A stretch of DNA of 64,000 bases, taken from NCBI RefSeq assembly GCF_030646845.1, contig NZ_JAUSLE010000009.1:1-64000 (forward strand), in the 5' to 3' direction. The notes under the pieces were generated by a model. That model saw only the letters and a program-made list of their open reading frames with translations. It did no database searches and was not told the DNA's origin. The DNA comes from Rhodoferax sp. (GTDB lineage: Bacteria; Pseudomonadota; Gammaproteobacteria; Burkholderiales; Burkholderiaceae_C). Position numbers and translations under genes: made by a program. Positions 19,700 to 30,086 of the stretch are shown piece by piece. Each line of letters starts with the position of its first letter. The stretch's first letter is position 1.

Positions 19700-20734
19700 C
19701 TAGTTTTGTGAATTGCAGCCGGGCACACCAGCACAAGCCAGCCACTGGTCAATGGCCGCCGGCTCATTGATGGTGCGCAGCGCCATATAGGCCACCTCAG
19801 CCTCCGGGTGGCGGCGACGCAGGAAGTTCAGCCACTGCTTGAGCCGCCCGGCTTGCTGGCGGCGCTCCAGCCGCGCGCACACCAGACGCCAGAAATCTCC
19901 GATCAGCGGCAACAGGGTTTGCCACTCCACCGCAGTGATCGTCGACCCATCGGAGATTGACCTCGAATGACTGGATGGACTGGCATGCAGCGGGTGCCGC
20001 TTCTCACGCATTGCAGTGGCGGCCTGAATCGCGAGCGCCAGTCCCGGGTCGGTGACCATGCCCCGGCCGAGCATCAACATGTCACACCCCGACTCCTGGC
20101 GGCAACGCATGGCGTCCTGCACATTCCAGATCTCGCCATTGGCAACCACCGGAATGTGTACAGCGGCACGAATGTCCGCAATGCGCTCCCAGTAAGCGGG
20201 TGGACGGTAAGCGTCCGCCTTGGTGCGGGCGTGCACCACCAGTTCACTGGCGCCACCGCCTTCGATGGCCAGCGCACACTCCACCGCGCGTGAATCGTCG
20301 TTGAATCCGAGGCGCATCTTGGCAGACACGGGCATGTGGGCCGGCACGGCGCGACGAACCGCCGCCACGATGGCATAAAGAAGTTCCGGCTCATCGAGCA
20401 AGGCCGCCCCGCCGCCATGGCGATTCACCACCTTGGCCGGGCAGCCAAAGTTCAGGTCGATGCCGTCGGGGCCCAGGGCAGCCAGGCATGCCGCGTTTTC
20501 CGCCAGACAGACGGGGTCGGAGCCCAGCAACTGGCCCCGCACGGGTACGCCGGCAAAGGTCCGTCCGCCGTTGAGCAACTCAGGCATGACACGAATGAAG
20601 ACGCGATCAGGCAGCAGAGTATTGGTAACGCGGATGAACTCCGAGACGCAGCGGTCCACACCACCCACACGGGTCAGAATGTCGCGCAGCACGAAGTCCA
20701 ACAAGCCCTCCATGGGCGCCAGAAGAATGGTCAT
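19700..20734 (-). CDS. dusC: tRNA-dihydrouridine(16) synthase DusC-like
   Basis: LLAPMEGLLDFVLRDILTRVGGVDRCVSEFIRVT...DLNFGCPAKVVNRHGGGAALL. Confidence 0.92.
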   Translation of the reverse strand: MTILLAPMEGLLDFVLRDILTRVGGVDRCVSEFIRVTNTLLPDRVFIRVMPELLNGGRTFAGVPVRGQLLGSDPVCLAENAACLAALGPDGIDLNFGCPAKVVNRHGGGAALLDEPELLYAIVAAVRRAVPAHMPVSAKMRLGFNDDSRAVECALAIEGGGASELVVHARTKADAYRPPAYWERIADIRAAVHIPVVANGEIWNVQDAMRCRQESGCDMLMLGRGMVTDPGLALAIQAATAMREKRHPLHASPSSHSRSISDGSTITAVEWQTLLPLIGDFWRLVCARLERRQQAGRLKQWLNFLRRRHPEAEVAYMALRTINEPAAIDQWLACAGVPGCNSQN

Positions 20735-20853
20735 TGAAAACAGGAAGAAAGGGGAAAGCGGGGCCGCTGGAAGTCAGGCTATCTTGACCTTCGTCAATAT
20801 GCCATTCTTGAAATGGAATAAGCTCTCATGTTGTCAATCAGAAAAGGAAAAGC

Positions 20854-21246
20854 ATGTCGCACTATCACGCCGTTGTCTGGCTCGATCACTCTGAAGCCCA
20901 TGTGATGCATATCACGCCCGACGATGTGGAGAAATCGGTGGTTCACCCATCCAAGCCGCATACCCATCTGCACGCCAAGAGCGGCGTCGTGGGTTCCGGA
21001 CGCCCGGCTGAAGACCAAGCCTATTATCACGCCGTCGCCGAGGCACTGAAGGGCGCCCAGGAGATACTGGTGGTTGGCCCTGCCCAGGCTAAATTGCAGC
21101 TGGTCAAGCACATCCTCAAACACGACCATGAACTATCCGACAAGATCATCGGCGTAGAAACCATCGACCATCCGAGCGACGCACAACTGGTGGCCTACGC
21201 GCGCAAGTATTTCGTTGCAAAAGACCGGATGCTGTCGCAATCCTGA
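20854..21246 (+). CDS. Conserved small protein (translational machinery/host-factor-like)
   Basis: 130 aa MSHYHAVVWLDHSEAHVMHIT...AQEILVVGPAQAKLQLVKHI; SD AGAAAAGGAAA upstream. Confidence 0.6.
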   Translation: MSHYHAVVWLDHSEAHVMHITPDDVEKSVVHPSKPHTHLHAKSGVVGSGRPAEDQAYYHAVAEALKGAQEILVVGPAQAKLQLVKHILKHDHELSDKIIGVETIDHPSDAQLVAYARKYFVAKDRMLSQS

Positions 21247-21268
21247 TCGGTAACGAATGCAATGGCCG

Positions 21269-21832
21269 TCAGGTGGTGGTTTTTTGCCCCACCAGATCGG
21301 CCAGCATCACGCTGGATTCGTCCAGCCGGCTGGCGAGGATGCGCGCAATATTGCGGTAGATGATGTGCGCGCTTTCGGGATTTGAGTCCACCAGTTCCCG
21401 ATAGAAGCGCATGGTGACCGCGTCACCCGTGGCACGCACTGTGGCGGATCGCAGATGGTTGCCGACCTGCGCCATCTCGCCAAAGCAGCTGCCGGCGCTG
21501 AGGCGGGCCAGTTCAACCACTTTGCCATTCGTGTTCTTCTCGACCAGCACCTCACCGGCGATGAGGACGAAGAATGAGTCGCCGATATCGCGCTCCTTGA
21601 ACACCACCTCGCCTGCCTTCACCGGAAAATACTCTGCGACGGCGAGCGTGCTCATCAGGCAGTCCGGCGTCATGCCGCTGAAGATCGGCACCTTTTGTTT
21701 GATCTTCTGAACGATGGCCCGGTCGAGCTTGATGCCTGTCGGCCGCACGAGCACTTCCGCGCGGACATTTTCGGCAAACATTTGGACAATGGCGGGATCA
21801 ACCTTCATGGCCGCCAATGGTACACGGCCCAA
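21269..21832 (-). CDS. Cyclic nucleotide-binding domain protein
   Basis: FSGMTPDCLMSTLAVAEYFPVKAGEVVFKERDIGDSFFVLIAGEVLV...GSCFGEMA. Confidence 0.85.
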   Translation of the reverse strand: MGRVPLAAMKVDPAIVQMFAENVRAEVLVRPTGIKLDRAIVQKIKQKVPIFSGMTPDCLMSTLAVAEYFPVKAGEVVFKERDIGDSFFVLIAGEVLVEKNTNGKVVELARLSAGSCFGEMAQVGNHLRSATVRATGDAVTMRFYRELVDSNPESAHIIYRNIARILASRLDESSVMLADLVGQKTTT

Positions 21833-21981
21833 ATTCCGCGTTCGAGGCTGAAATCAATTCGTTACACAATGGGGGTGGTCCCAACAAGCTGCCAGAGGCA
21901 CCCTATACTTTGTGACAGCTACTTACCGAGAGTCCCCCGCGCTACCCACCACGATCCCCGTCAAAAATAAGCGAGCTTCTT

Positions 21982-22452
21982 ATGACCATCAATGTGAATA
22001 TCGATCTTGGCTACGAGTTTGAAGTCAAAGCCAGCGCCACCGAAGTCTTCGACGTTCTTGCGGACGTGCCCACCTCGGCCAGCTTCTTTCCCAAAGTCGA
22101 CAAACTGGTGGACCTCGGGGGTGGCGCCTATCGCTGGGAAATGGCCAAAATTGGCATCGCCCAGATCAACCTGCAAACGATCTACGCCTCAAAGTACGTT
22201 TCCAACAAGGCCAAGGGCAGCATCGTCTGGACGCCCGTCAAGGGTGAAGGCAATGCCCTGGTGTCTGGCAGCTGGAAGATCACCGACAAGAAGAAATCCA
22301 CCCACATCGTGCTGCAGATCACGGGGGACCTCACCATTCCCCTGCCCGGCCTGATGAAGATGGTGATTGCCCCCGTAGTGGAGGGGGAGTTCGAGAAAAT
22401 GATCGAACAGTACATCGCCAACCTGACCAAGCGCTTTGGCGGCGAGGTCTGA
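21982..22452 (+). CDS. SRPBCC family protein
   Basis: YEFEVKASATEVFDVLADVPTSASFFPKVDKLVDLGGGAYRWEM. Confidence 0.75.
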   Translation: MTINVNIDLGYEFEVKASATEVFDVLADVPTSASFFPKVDKLVDLGGGAYRWEMAKIGIAQINLQTIYASKYVSNKAKGSIVWTPVKGEGNALVSGSWKITDKKKSTHIVLQITGDLTIPLPGLMKMVIAPVVEGEFEKMIEQYIANLTKRFGGEV

Positions 22453-22466
22453 TCCGGCCGCGCAAC

Positions 22467-23612
22467 CTACGCCGGCGGTGCGGCGGAGAATCCGTACAAG
22501 CGCTCGGGCGGCAAGCGCATGAGCATCGCTTTGTCGGTCACGCTGGCCACAATCGCAAACGCGCTCTGCCCCGTGTCATGCCTCAGCGTCCGTGCGACGG
22601 CATGACCGGCGGTGTCCGTGATGGAGGCCACAATTGGCGCGCGCGCGTTGCCCGTTCGCTGCACCACAAGGCCGAGTTCACCTGAGGCGAGTCTGACGAA
22701 ATCACCGGGCGGATAGATCCCGAACTCCTTGATGATGGCCGTCGATATCGGCCCGCCCTTGTCCTCGCGATAAAGTTCGCGGATCGCCACCTGCGGCGAC
22801 AACGCCTCACGCAAGGCACGCGGGCTGATCTTCGCCATGAATACATCGGCCACCCGCAATGCCACGGCCAGTTCATCAAGCTCGGTGCAACCCAACGGAT
22901 AGCCGCTTCCATCAGGTCGCTCGTGGTGCTGGGCTATGGCAGTCAGCCAGTCCGCATCGGCAACCCCCACCTTCTCCAGCAGTTCAACGGCTTGGGCCGG
23001 ATGCCGGCGAATCGCCTCCCGTTGCTTGTCTTTCATCGGGACATCCTGCCCCGCCATTTGTCCCTGCAAGTCAAGCACCGTCAGGTTCATGGTCAGCGCC
23101 GCCTTGACCAGGCTCATCATGCGGTCCGGTGGCCATTCAAGATGACGCGCCATCAAGACGCACAGCGTGGCGGTATGCACCGAGTGGTAGTACCCGTAGT
23201 AGAAATTCTTGGCGTTGTCCTGGCGAACAATGCGGTAAATCGCAATATCCGCACCCAAGTCAACCAGCTCCACTAGATGACGCGCAAACTGATCCAGACG
23301 CGCGGCGAAATCCGGCTGTTGCGCCACCTCGCCCAGCAACTTGTGCAACTCGTCGGTGGTCCGGTCCCACAGGTCAAAGAGATTGGGCGGCGACACGATG
23401 GCCTTGGGTTGCGCAGGCTCGGCCTCCCGCGCCAACGCCTTGATTTCCTCGACATCGACAAAAGCGCCGCGCTGCAGCAAAAGCTCAAGCTGATGCTCGC
23501 TTTCGATGACATGGCCCTTCGACAGCAACAACAGACACTGCTCATCGCGCACGTTCCATGGCAAGGGCAGTCCGACCTGGACTTTCGCGCGCGGCAGTCT
23601 CAGCATTTTCAT
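22467..23612 (-). CDS. HD-GYP domain phosphodiesterase-like protein
   Basis: HSVHTATLCVLMARHL...IRRHPAQAVELLEKVG...QHHERPDGSGYPLG...RVADVFMA. Confidence 0.88.
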   Translation of the reverse strand: MKMLRLPRAKVQVGLPLPWNVRDEQCLLLLSKGHVIESEHQLELLLQRGAFVDVEEIKALAREAEPAQPKAIVSPPNLFDLWDRTTDELHKLLGEVAQQPDFAARLDQFARHLVELVDLGADIAIYRIVRQDNAKNFYYGYYHSVHTATLCVLMARHLEWPPDRMMSLVKAALTMNLTVLDLQGQMAGQDVPMKDKQREAIRRHPAQAVELLEKVGVADADWLTAIAQHHERPDGSGYPLGCTELDELAVALRVADVFMAKISPRALREALSPQVAIRELYREDKGGPISTAIIKEFGIYPPGDFVRLASGELGLVVQRTGNARAPIVASITDTAGHAVARTLRHDTGQSAFAIVASVTDKAMLMRLPPERLYGFSAAPPA

Positions 23613-23697
23613 GGTCGAAGCCCCTCCATGTGGATCGCGGGACATCCAGCCTGCGTGAAGTCAGGAACATACGCCATGCTGTTCAGTGTATCCGGCT

Positions 23698-23762
23698 TGC
23701 TATATTTTGGATAGCTATCAGCGCTTATTCCGTGAGGGCTAGACCCCGATATTGCTTCAAAC
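23698..23762 (+). repeat. Dispersed intergenic repeat, copy 1
   Basis: TATATTTTGGATAGCTATCAGCGCTTATTCCGTGAGGGCTAGACCCCGATATTGCTTCAAA; aligns with reverse complement of 38656-38714. Confidence 0.6.
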
Positions 23763-23764
23763 AA

Positions 23765-24682
23765 TCACGACCTCAACCGCTTCACCCCGGTCACACCGGC
23801 CATCACCACCGCCCCCGCCACGATGCCGGCAACGGCGTCGAGCGCCAACGACACAACCGGCTGCAGGGCCGCGCCGGCGACCAGGCTCAGATGCTCGATC
23901 ACGCCGTGTGCGCCCGGAATGCCGTGCGTCAGAATGCCGCCCCCGACCAGAAACATGGCGGCAGTACCGGCAATCGACAGTCCTTTCATGAAGTAAGGCG
24001 CCGCAATAAGAATGCCCCGCCCTGCACTGCGCTGCAGGCGAACCGCCACGTTGTCGCCGGCCCTCTGGCTGAGGTAGAGTCCGCCATCGTCGAGCTTGAC
24101 AATGCCGGCTACCAGGCCATAGACGCCGGCCGTCATCGCCACGGCAATGCCAGTGAGCACGGTCACCTGGGTCACCAGCGGGCTTGCCTGCACGGTGCCC
24201 AGTGTGATGGCAATGATCTCGGCCGACAAAATGAAATCGGTGCGCACAGCGCCCTTGATTTTTTCTTTCTCCAGCGCAACAAGGTCTATGGACGGGTCAG
24301 CCAGCGCCTGTACCAGTTCCTCGTGGTGAACTGCGTCCTCGGCGCCGCTGTGGAAAAACTTGTGGGCCAGTTTCTCAAAACCCTCAAAGCACAGAAAGGC
24401 ACCGCCAACCATCAAAAGCGGGGTCACCGCCCAGGGGATAAACGCACTGATGGCCAATGCCGCTGGCACCAGAATGGCCTTGTTGACAAACGAGCCTTTG
24501 CACACGGCCCAGACCACCGGCAACTCGCGGTCCACCTTCACGCCCGACACCTGCTGGGCATTGAGGGCCAGGTCATCACCCAACACACCCGCGGTTTTTT
24601 TGGCGGCCACTTTGGTCAGCAAGGCCACGTCATCGAGTACGGTGGCAATATCGTCAATCAGTGCAAGCAGGCTACTGGCCAT
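23765..24682 (-). CDS. DUF808 family membrane protein (YedI-like)
   Basis: MASSLLALIDDIATVLDDVALLTKVAAKKTAGVLGDDLALNAQQVSG. Confidence 0.9.
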   Translation of the reverse strand: MASSLLALIDDIATVLDDVALLTKVAAKKTAGVLGDDLALNAQQVSGVKVDRELPVVWAVCKGSFVNKAILVPAALAISAFIPWAVTPLLMVGGAFLCFEGFEKLAHKFFHSGAEDAVHHEELVQALADPSIDLVALEKEKIKGAVRTDFILSAEIIAITLGTVQASPLVTQVTVLTGIAVAMTAGVYGLVAGIVKLDDGGLYLSQRAGDNVAVRLQRSAGRGILIAAPYFMKGLSIAGTAAMFLVGGGILTHGIPGAHGVIEHLSLVAGAALQPVVSLALDAVAGIVAGAVVMAGVTGVKRLRS

Positions 24683-24837
24683 GGTTCAACGCTTTCATAG
24701 AGTGGGTGCAACGCACAAGCGCAGATTGTCGCCGCTGTGCACGAGCGCCGGCTTAAACCAGCTGGGGCCCGGATTCGGCCGATAATCACCCCCTTGTTGG
24801 ACGCCTCCAACCCAGAACTTTTTTCGGGACCTTCCTT

Positions 24838-25956
24838 ATGCATCGTGTCGCCATCAGCAGTACCGGCCTCTATATTCCGCCTGAGGTCATCACCAATGAA
24901 GAGTTGGTGACGGCCTTCAACAGCTTCGCTGAAAAGGAAAACGCGGCTCACGCAGCCGACATCGCGGCCGGCACGCGCCAGCCCATCCCCATGTCAAGCG
25001 TCGAGTTCATCGAGAAGGCGTCCGGCATCAAGCGCCGGTACGTGATGGAGAAGACCGGCGTGCTGGATCCGCAGCGCATGCGTCCACGCCTGCAGACCCG
25101 TCCTGATAGCGAGCTTTCCCTGATGGCCGAGATTGGTGTGGCGGCTGCGCGGGATGCGCTGGCACGTGCGGGCAAGAAGCCCGAGGACGTTGACGGCGTC
25201 ATCTGCGCCGCGGCCAACATGCAACGGGCCTACCCGGCCATGGCTGTGGAAATCCAGACCACGCTGGGCATCCAGGGCTTTGGCTTCGACATGAACGTGG
25301 CCTGCTCATCGGCCACCTTCGCCATCGAGATGGCGGTCAACGCGGTCAAGACCGGATCGGCCCGGGCCATCCTGGTGGTCGATCCGGAAATCACCTCACC
25401 CCACCTGGCCTGGAAAGACCGGGACTGCCATTTCATCTTTGGTGACGTATGTACCGCCATCCTCATTGAGCGGCTTGAGAACGCCCCGCCCGGCGCGTTT
25501 GAGGTCATTGGCACCCGCCTGCTCACCACGTTTTCCAACAACATCCGCAACAACGCGGGCTTCATGTCGCGTAGCGAGGACCGCGACCCTGACGACCGGG
25601 ACCAGCTTTTCTATCAGGAAGGACGCAAGGTCTTCAAGGAAGTCTGTCCGCTGGCGGCCGAGCACATCACCAGGCACCTCGCTGAGCATGGCCTGACGCC
25701 CACCGGGGTGCGCCGTTACTGGCTGCATCAGGCCAATCTGGCCATGAACCAGCTGATTGGCCGAAAACTGCTGGGGCGCGATGCCACAGCAGACGACGCT
25801 CCAGTGATTCTTGACGAATTTGCCAACACCGCCTCCGCGGGCTCGATCATTGCCTTTCATCGCCACCACGATGACATCAAGGCTGGTGAGGTGGGTGTGA
25901 TCTGCTCCTTCGGGGCCGGCTACTCCATCGGCAGCGTCGTGGTGCGCCGCACCTGA
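24838..25956 (+). CDS. Beta-ketoacyl-ACP synthase III family (FabH-like)
   Basis: FDMNVACSSATFAIEMAVNAV...YWLHQANLAMNQLIGRKL...EFANTASAGSIIAF. Confidence 0.9.
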   Translation: MHRVAISSTGLYIPPEVITNEELVTAFNSFAEKENAAHAADIAAGTRQPIPMSSVEFIEKASGIKRRYVMEKTGVLDPQRMRPRLQTRPDSELSLMAEIGVAAARDALARAGKKPEDVDGVICAAANMQRAYPAMAVEIQTTLGIQGFGFDMNVACSSATFAIEMAVNAVKTGSARAILVVDPEITSPHLAWKDRDCHFIFGDVCTAILIERLENAPPGAFEVIGTRLLTTFSNNIRNNAGFMSRSEDRDPDDRDQLFYQEGRKVFKEVCPLAAEHITRHLAEHGLTPTGVRRYWLHQANLAMNQLIGRKLLGRDATADDAPVILDEFANTASAGSIIAFHRHHDDIKAGEVGVICSFGAGYSIGSVVVRRT

Positions 25957-25968
25957 TTCGCGGCGCGA

Positions 25969-26496
25969 TCAGCTCAGGTCGCGCTTCAGCCGGATTTCTT
26001 CCACCTTGACCGAGCCCATGGGCACGGTCTTGATGCTGGTCATCTCGCGTTTGAAGCCCGCCAGGTCGTGAAAGCGCAGCGCCCGCTCATTGCCCAGTGG
26101 CACCCACAGCGTCACCTTGTTGCAACCTTCTTCCAACAGGCCTTCGCGGGCCGCGTCCCACAGGGCCAGGCCAACACCCTTGCCCCAGTACGAGGGAGCC
26201 GCGTAGATCGCCCAGATCTCGCCCATGGTGTTGGGTGTGCCCTTGTCACGCGAACGGTCGAAGCCGACAAAGCCGACGACTTGCCCGTCATCGACCGCGA
26301 CAAGGACCTGAGGTTCGATGAACTCAATGGCGTCACGCCAGTAGGCCTGGCTTTTCTCGATGGAGACGGCGGGCATCTGCTCACCTGGCACGACGCTCTT
26401 GAAGGCAGCCTGACTGGCACTGACGTGGATTTCGGCAATCGCCTTGGCATCGCGCAAGGTAGCGGGGCGGACTTCGTAGTTGGACGTACTGGACAT
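25969..26496 (-). CDS. GNAT family N-acetyltransferase
   Basis: [26 protein letters not shown]...[40 protein letters not shown]. Confidence 0.88.
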   Translation of the reverse strand: MSSTSNYEVRPATLRDAKAIAEIHVSASQAAFKSVVPGEQMPAVSIEKSQAYWRDAIEFIEPQVLVAVDDGQVVGFVGFDRSRDKGTPNTMGEIWAIYAAPSYWGKGVGLALWDAAREGLLEEGCNKVTLWVPLGNERALRFHDLAGFKREMTSIKTVPMGSVKVEEIRLKRDLS

Positions 26497-26719
26497 GAAG
26501 AATGCCCGGGCGAACCAGGCGAATAGTAAAAATGGGAGTTGGATTGTCGCCGCAATCTTTTCCCTCAGTCGCCCAAGCTGCATTCCGATCGCATCAAAGT
26601 CAAAACTAGTTGGTATCGATAAATACCATGCAGTTCATATGGATACCTTACGGTATGTATATTCCACCCACGCCACATTTTTGGCGTCAACACTGCATCA
26701 GTCATTTTTGGAGATATTC

Positions 26720-27175
26720 ATGAAAAAGACCCTCATCGCATCCGTTCTGGCTCTTGGCGGCGCGTTTTCAGTCCAGGCCAAAGACATCGTTGACACCGCC
26801 GTTGGCGCCGGCAACTTCAAGACGCTGGCCACGGCCCTGACCGCGGCTGGCCTGGTGGACACCCTCAAGGGCAAAGGCCCCTTCACCGTGTTTGCACCCA
26901 CGGACGCCGCATTTGCCAAGATCCCCAAAGCGGATCTCGACGCATTGCTCAAAGACAAGGCCAAGCTGACGACCGTGCTGACTTACCACGTGGTGCCAGG
27001 CAAGGTCATGGCAGCGGATGTGAAAGCCGGCAAGGTCAAGACCGTGCAGGGCTCGGAGTTGACCGTCTCCACCATGGACGGCGTGATGGTGGACGGGGCC
27101 AAGGTCACCGCCACCGACATCGTGGCCGACAACGGTGTGATTCACGTCATCGACAGCGTGATTGTTCCGCGCTAA
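26720..27175 (+). CDS. Fasciclin (FAS1) domain secreted protein
   Basis: Signal peptide then [39 protein letters not shown]...[13 protein letters not shown]. Confidence 0.93.
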   Translation: MKKTLIASVLALGGAFSVQAKDIVDTAVGAGNFKTLATALTAAGLVDTLKGKGPFTVFAPTDAAFAKIPKADLDALLKDKAKLTTVLTYHVVPGKVMAADVKAGKVKTVQGSELTVSTMDGVMVDGAKVTATDIVADNGVIHVIDSVIVPR

Positions 27176-27301
27176 GCGCCCACGGAATGGCCGGAACGCA
27201 CGAAACATGTTCGATCCGGCCATTCCAGGCAGATTACAACGGATTCTTGCGTGAGGTAAGCGCGATACTTTCTCCAGAACCTGACACTGGAGACACCCCG
27301 C

Positions 27302-28924
27302 ATGAACCTCACCGAATCCCTGCTGCTGGCGCTGAAGGCGCACGGTGCCCGCCAGATCTTTGGCATTCCCGGCGACTTTGCGCTGCCCTACTTTCGAATC
27401 ATCGAAGAATCGAAAATCCTGCCGCTGTACACCCTGTCGCACGAACCCGGCGTGGGCTTTGCCGCCGACGCGTCGGCGCGCATCCAGGGCGGTCTCGGTG
27501 TGGCCGCCGTCACCTACGGCGCCGGGGCGCTGAACATGATCAACTCGGTGGCGGCGGCCTTCGCCGAGAAATCCCCGCTGGTCGTGCTCTCCGGCGGGCC
27601 CGGCAAGGGCGAATCACGCTCCGGGCTTCTGCTGCACCATCAGGCCAAGACGCTCGATTCCCAGTTTCAGATCTTCAAGGAAATCACCTGCGACCAGGTG
27701 CGCCTGGATAACGCAGCGCGCGCGCCGGCCGACATCGCCCGCGTGCTCGCCAGTTGCCTGCGCCGATCCGAGCCGGTCTACATCGAGATTCCGCGCGACA
27801 TGGTGGCCATGCCCTGTGCACCGGTCACCCCCGAAATCGAACTGCCGCCAGACCAGGACGCGCTCAATGCCTGCGTGGACGAGATTCTCGGTCGCCTGTC
27901 TCAGGCCAGGTCACCGGTGCTGATGGCGGGCGTCGAAGTCCGCCGTTACGGGCTTGAAGACAAGGTCGCCGCGCTGTCGCGCCGCCTCGGTGTGCCAGTG
28001 GTGACCAGCTTCATGGGCCGCGGCTTGCTGGCCGACCAGAATGCACCCCTCGTGGGAACCTACATGGGCGTGGCGGGTTTTCCGGAAGTCACCCAGCTGG
28101 TCGAAAGCTCGGATGGCCTGTTCCTGCTCGGCGAGATCATCTGCGACACGAATTTCGCCGTGTCCGAGACCAAGATCGACATGCGCAAGACGATCCAGGC
28201 GCTGGATGGCCGGGTCACCATCGGCTATCACACCTACTCGCAATTGCCGCTGGCGGCGCTGGTCGACCGCATGCTGGAGCGTCTTGGCGCGGACGAAAAG
28301 GTTTTCTCCGTGCAGCGTCAGACCTTCCCGCATGGACTGCTGGCCGATTCGGCCACGATCACGCCGACCGACATCGCCACCGCCGTCAATGATTTGATGG
28401 CGGAGCACGGCAAGATGCCGATTGCCTCGGACATGGGCGACTGCCTGTTTACCGCGATGGAGATCGAGCACACGACGCTGGTCGCTCCCGGCTACTACGC
28501 GACTATGGGTTTCGGCGTGCCTGCCGGCCTGGGTCTGCAGGCGGCGACCGGCCAGCGGCCGCTGATCCTGGTGGGCGACGGCGCGTTTCAGATGACCGGC
28601 TGGGAGCTGGGCAACTGCAAGCGCTACGGCTGGGACCCGATCGTGCTGCTCTTCAACAACGCCAGCTGGGAGATGCTGCGCACCTTCCAACCCGAGTCGT
28701 CATTCAATGACCTGGGCCACTGGGGCTTTGCCGAGATGGCGGCCGGCATGGGCGGCGATGGCGTGCGGGTCAACACGCGCGGCGAACTGAAGGCAGCGCT
28801 GGACAAGGCGATGGTCACGCGCGGGCGCTTCCAGCTGATCGATGTGACGATTCCAAGCGGCGTGCTGTCGGCAACGCTGGCGCGCTTTGTGGCGGGGGTC
28901 AAGCGGCTCAACGCCGTCAAATAG
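27302..28924 (+). CDS. ipdC: Phenylpyruvate / indole-3-pyruvate decarboxylase (TPP-dependent)
   Basis: MNLTESLLLALKAHGARQIFGIPGDFALPYFRIIEESKILPLYTLSHEPGVGFAADA...GDGAFQMTGWELGNCKRYGWDPIVLLFNNASWEMLRTFQPES; strongly resembles the Azospirillum-type enzyme from memory. Confidence 0.85.
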   Translation: MNLTESLLLALKAHGARQIFGIPGDFALPYFRIIEESKILPLYTLSHEPGVGFAADASARIQGGLGVAAVTYGAGALNMINSVAAAFAEKSPLVVLSGGPGKGESRSGLLLHHQAKTLDSQFQIFKEITCDQVRLDNAARAPADIARVLASCLRRSEPVYIEIPRDMVAMPCAPVTPEIELPPDQDALNACVDEILGRLSQARSPVLMAGVEVRRYGLEDKVAALSRRLGVPVVTSFMGRGLLADQNAPLVGTYMGVAGFPEVTQLVESSDGLFLLGEIICDTNFAVSETKIDMRKTIQALDGRVTIGYHTYSQLPLAALVDRMLERLGADEKVFSVQRQTFPHGLLADSATITPTDIATAVNDLMAEHGKMPIASDMGDCLFTAMEIEHTTLVAPGYYATMGFGVPAGLGLQAATGQRPLILVGDGAFQMTGWELGNCKRYGWDPIVLLFNNASWEMLRTFQPESSFNDLGHWGFAEMAAGMGGDGVRVNTRGELKAALDKAMVTRGRFQLIDVTIPSGVLSATLARFVAGVKRLNAVK

Positions 28925-29356
28925 ACACTGGTTCAGTGCAGGCTTTGGGGTATCCCGGACGCGGTCATCACGGAGGTCAGCGAGGGGGGCAACAACGTAA
29001 CGCCATGATGGCTTGATGGAATGCGTCCAGGCACTCCGCCATGGTATAGCGCGCCGCCGGCGTAGCAGTGCCAATTCCGCGAAGGTAGGTACTGGCAGGA
29101 GGGTGAATGGAGTCAGCATCACGTCGACAGACCAACTGTCACGTCAAGGCTTGGGCCACTGGAATGCAATGTTACTACTGTCGCCATGCTGATCATCTCT
29201 CATCCGTCCAAAACTCCACCCCAGGGCCTTGGTGACCTCGGTCACCGTCGCGGTCACGACGGCGCTTGACGCCAGGTCAGCATTCTGCGCCTCACGACTC
29301 AAACGCCTGCGCAGCAACGGACTTTAAAACAAGATGGGCGACGGGATAGCGCCTGA

Positions 29357-29779
29357 TCATGTCGCGTCTGGCGTATGCCCCGGTGTCAGGCCGGTCAGTT
29401 CTTCGATCATGAAGGTGCCATAGTGTTGCGCTGAGACCGCCTTCGTCGCACGCGCCACTGCAGCGACCCGTTCGGCCTGCGCGTCGTCGGGGGCGTGCAC
29501 GACCAGGAAACTGCATCCGTTTTCGGCCAAGACTCCATGCGCCTTGACCAGGTCCAGTTCATAGCCGAAGGATGCGAGCGGACTCGCAGTTTGCAGGTTC
29601 GCCTCGACTTGGACCGTCATTTCCGCTGGCGTGTAGCGGACCATGGTCGAGTCAGCGAACCCCTGCTCAAGCAAGGAATTCACCGCCGCCTGCATATCAG
29701 CAGCGGAGCGAAATGCGATCACGGTGGATCCCACTGGCTTGAAGACCCCAAATGCTTGTGGGGGATCAGTCTTATCCAT
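29357..29779 (-). CDS. Conserved hypothetical protein
   Basis: 140-aa ORF MDKTDPPQAFGVFKPVGSTVIAFRSAADMQAAVNSLLEQGF... with upstream AGGAGA. Confidence 0.6.
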   Translation of the reverse strand: MDKTDPPQAFGVFKPVGSTVIAFRSAADMQAAVNSLLEQGFADSTMVRYTPAEMTVQVEANLQTASPLASFGYELDLVKAHGVLAENGCSFLVVHAPDDAQAERVAAVARATKAVSAQHYGTFMIEELTGLTPGHTPDAT

Positions 29780-30086
29780 GCAAATCTCCTGTGAATTGTC
29801 CAGTAAATCTAAGGCAACGGTTCTCTGGAAAGCCCGAAGCCTCACATGGAAACGACAGTAAGGCATCGACCGAAAGCCGTCTGTGCGGCACCGAACGCAG
29901 CAACTTCTCCTTGCCTGCTACCCGGCCAATTGATCTCTTCTTGTCAATAGCCTTGCCTCAAGAAAAATCCGCGTTGCCTGTGAATTCCGTTTCGTTCCCC
30001 GTTGCTGCGTTCGCCTGCGCACAGACGCCCGGCAAGGCTCGCGCAAGGATGAGGGACCGAATCTACGGTGCCTTCAGGAGATTGAG

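Noticed and set aside
26600-26700. Several GGTAT/ATACC inverted repeats upstream of the fasciclin gene
   Set aside because: Short and AT-rich; could be promoter elements but no single convincing palindrome or known motif.
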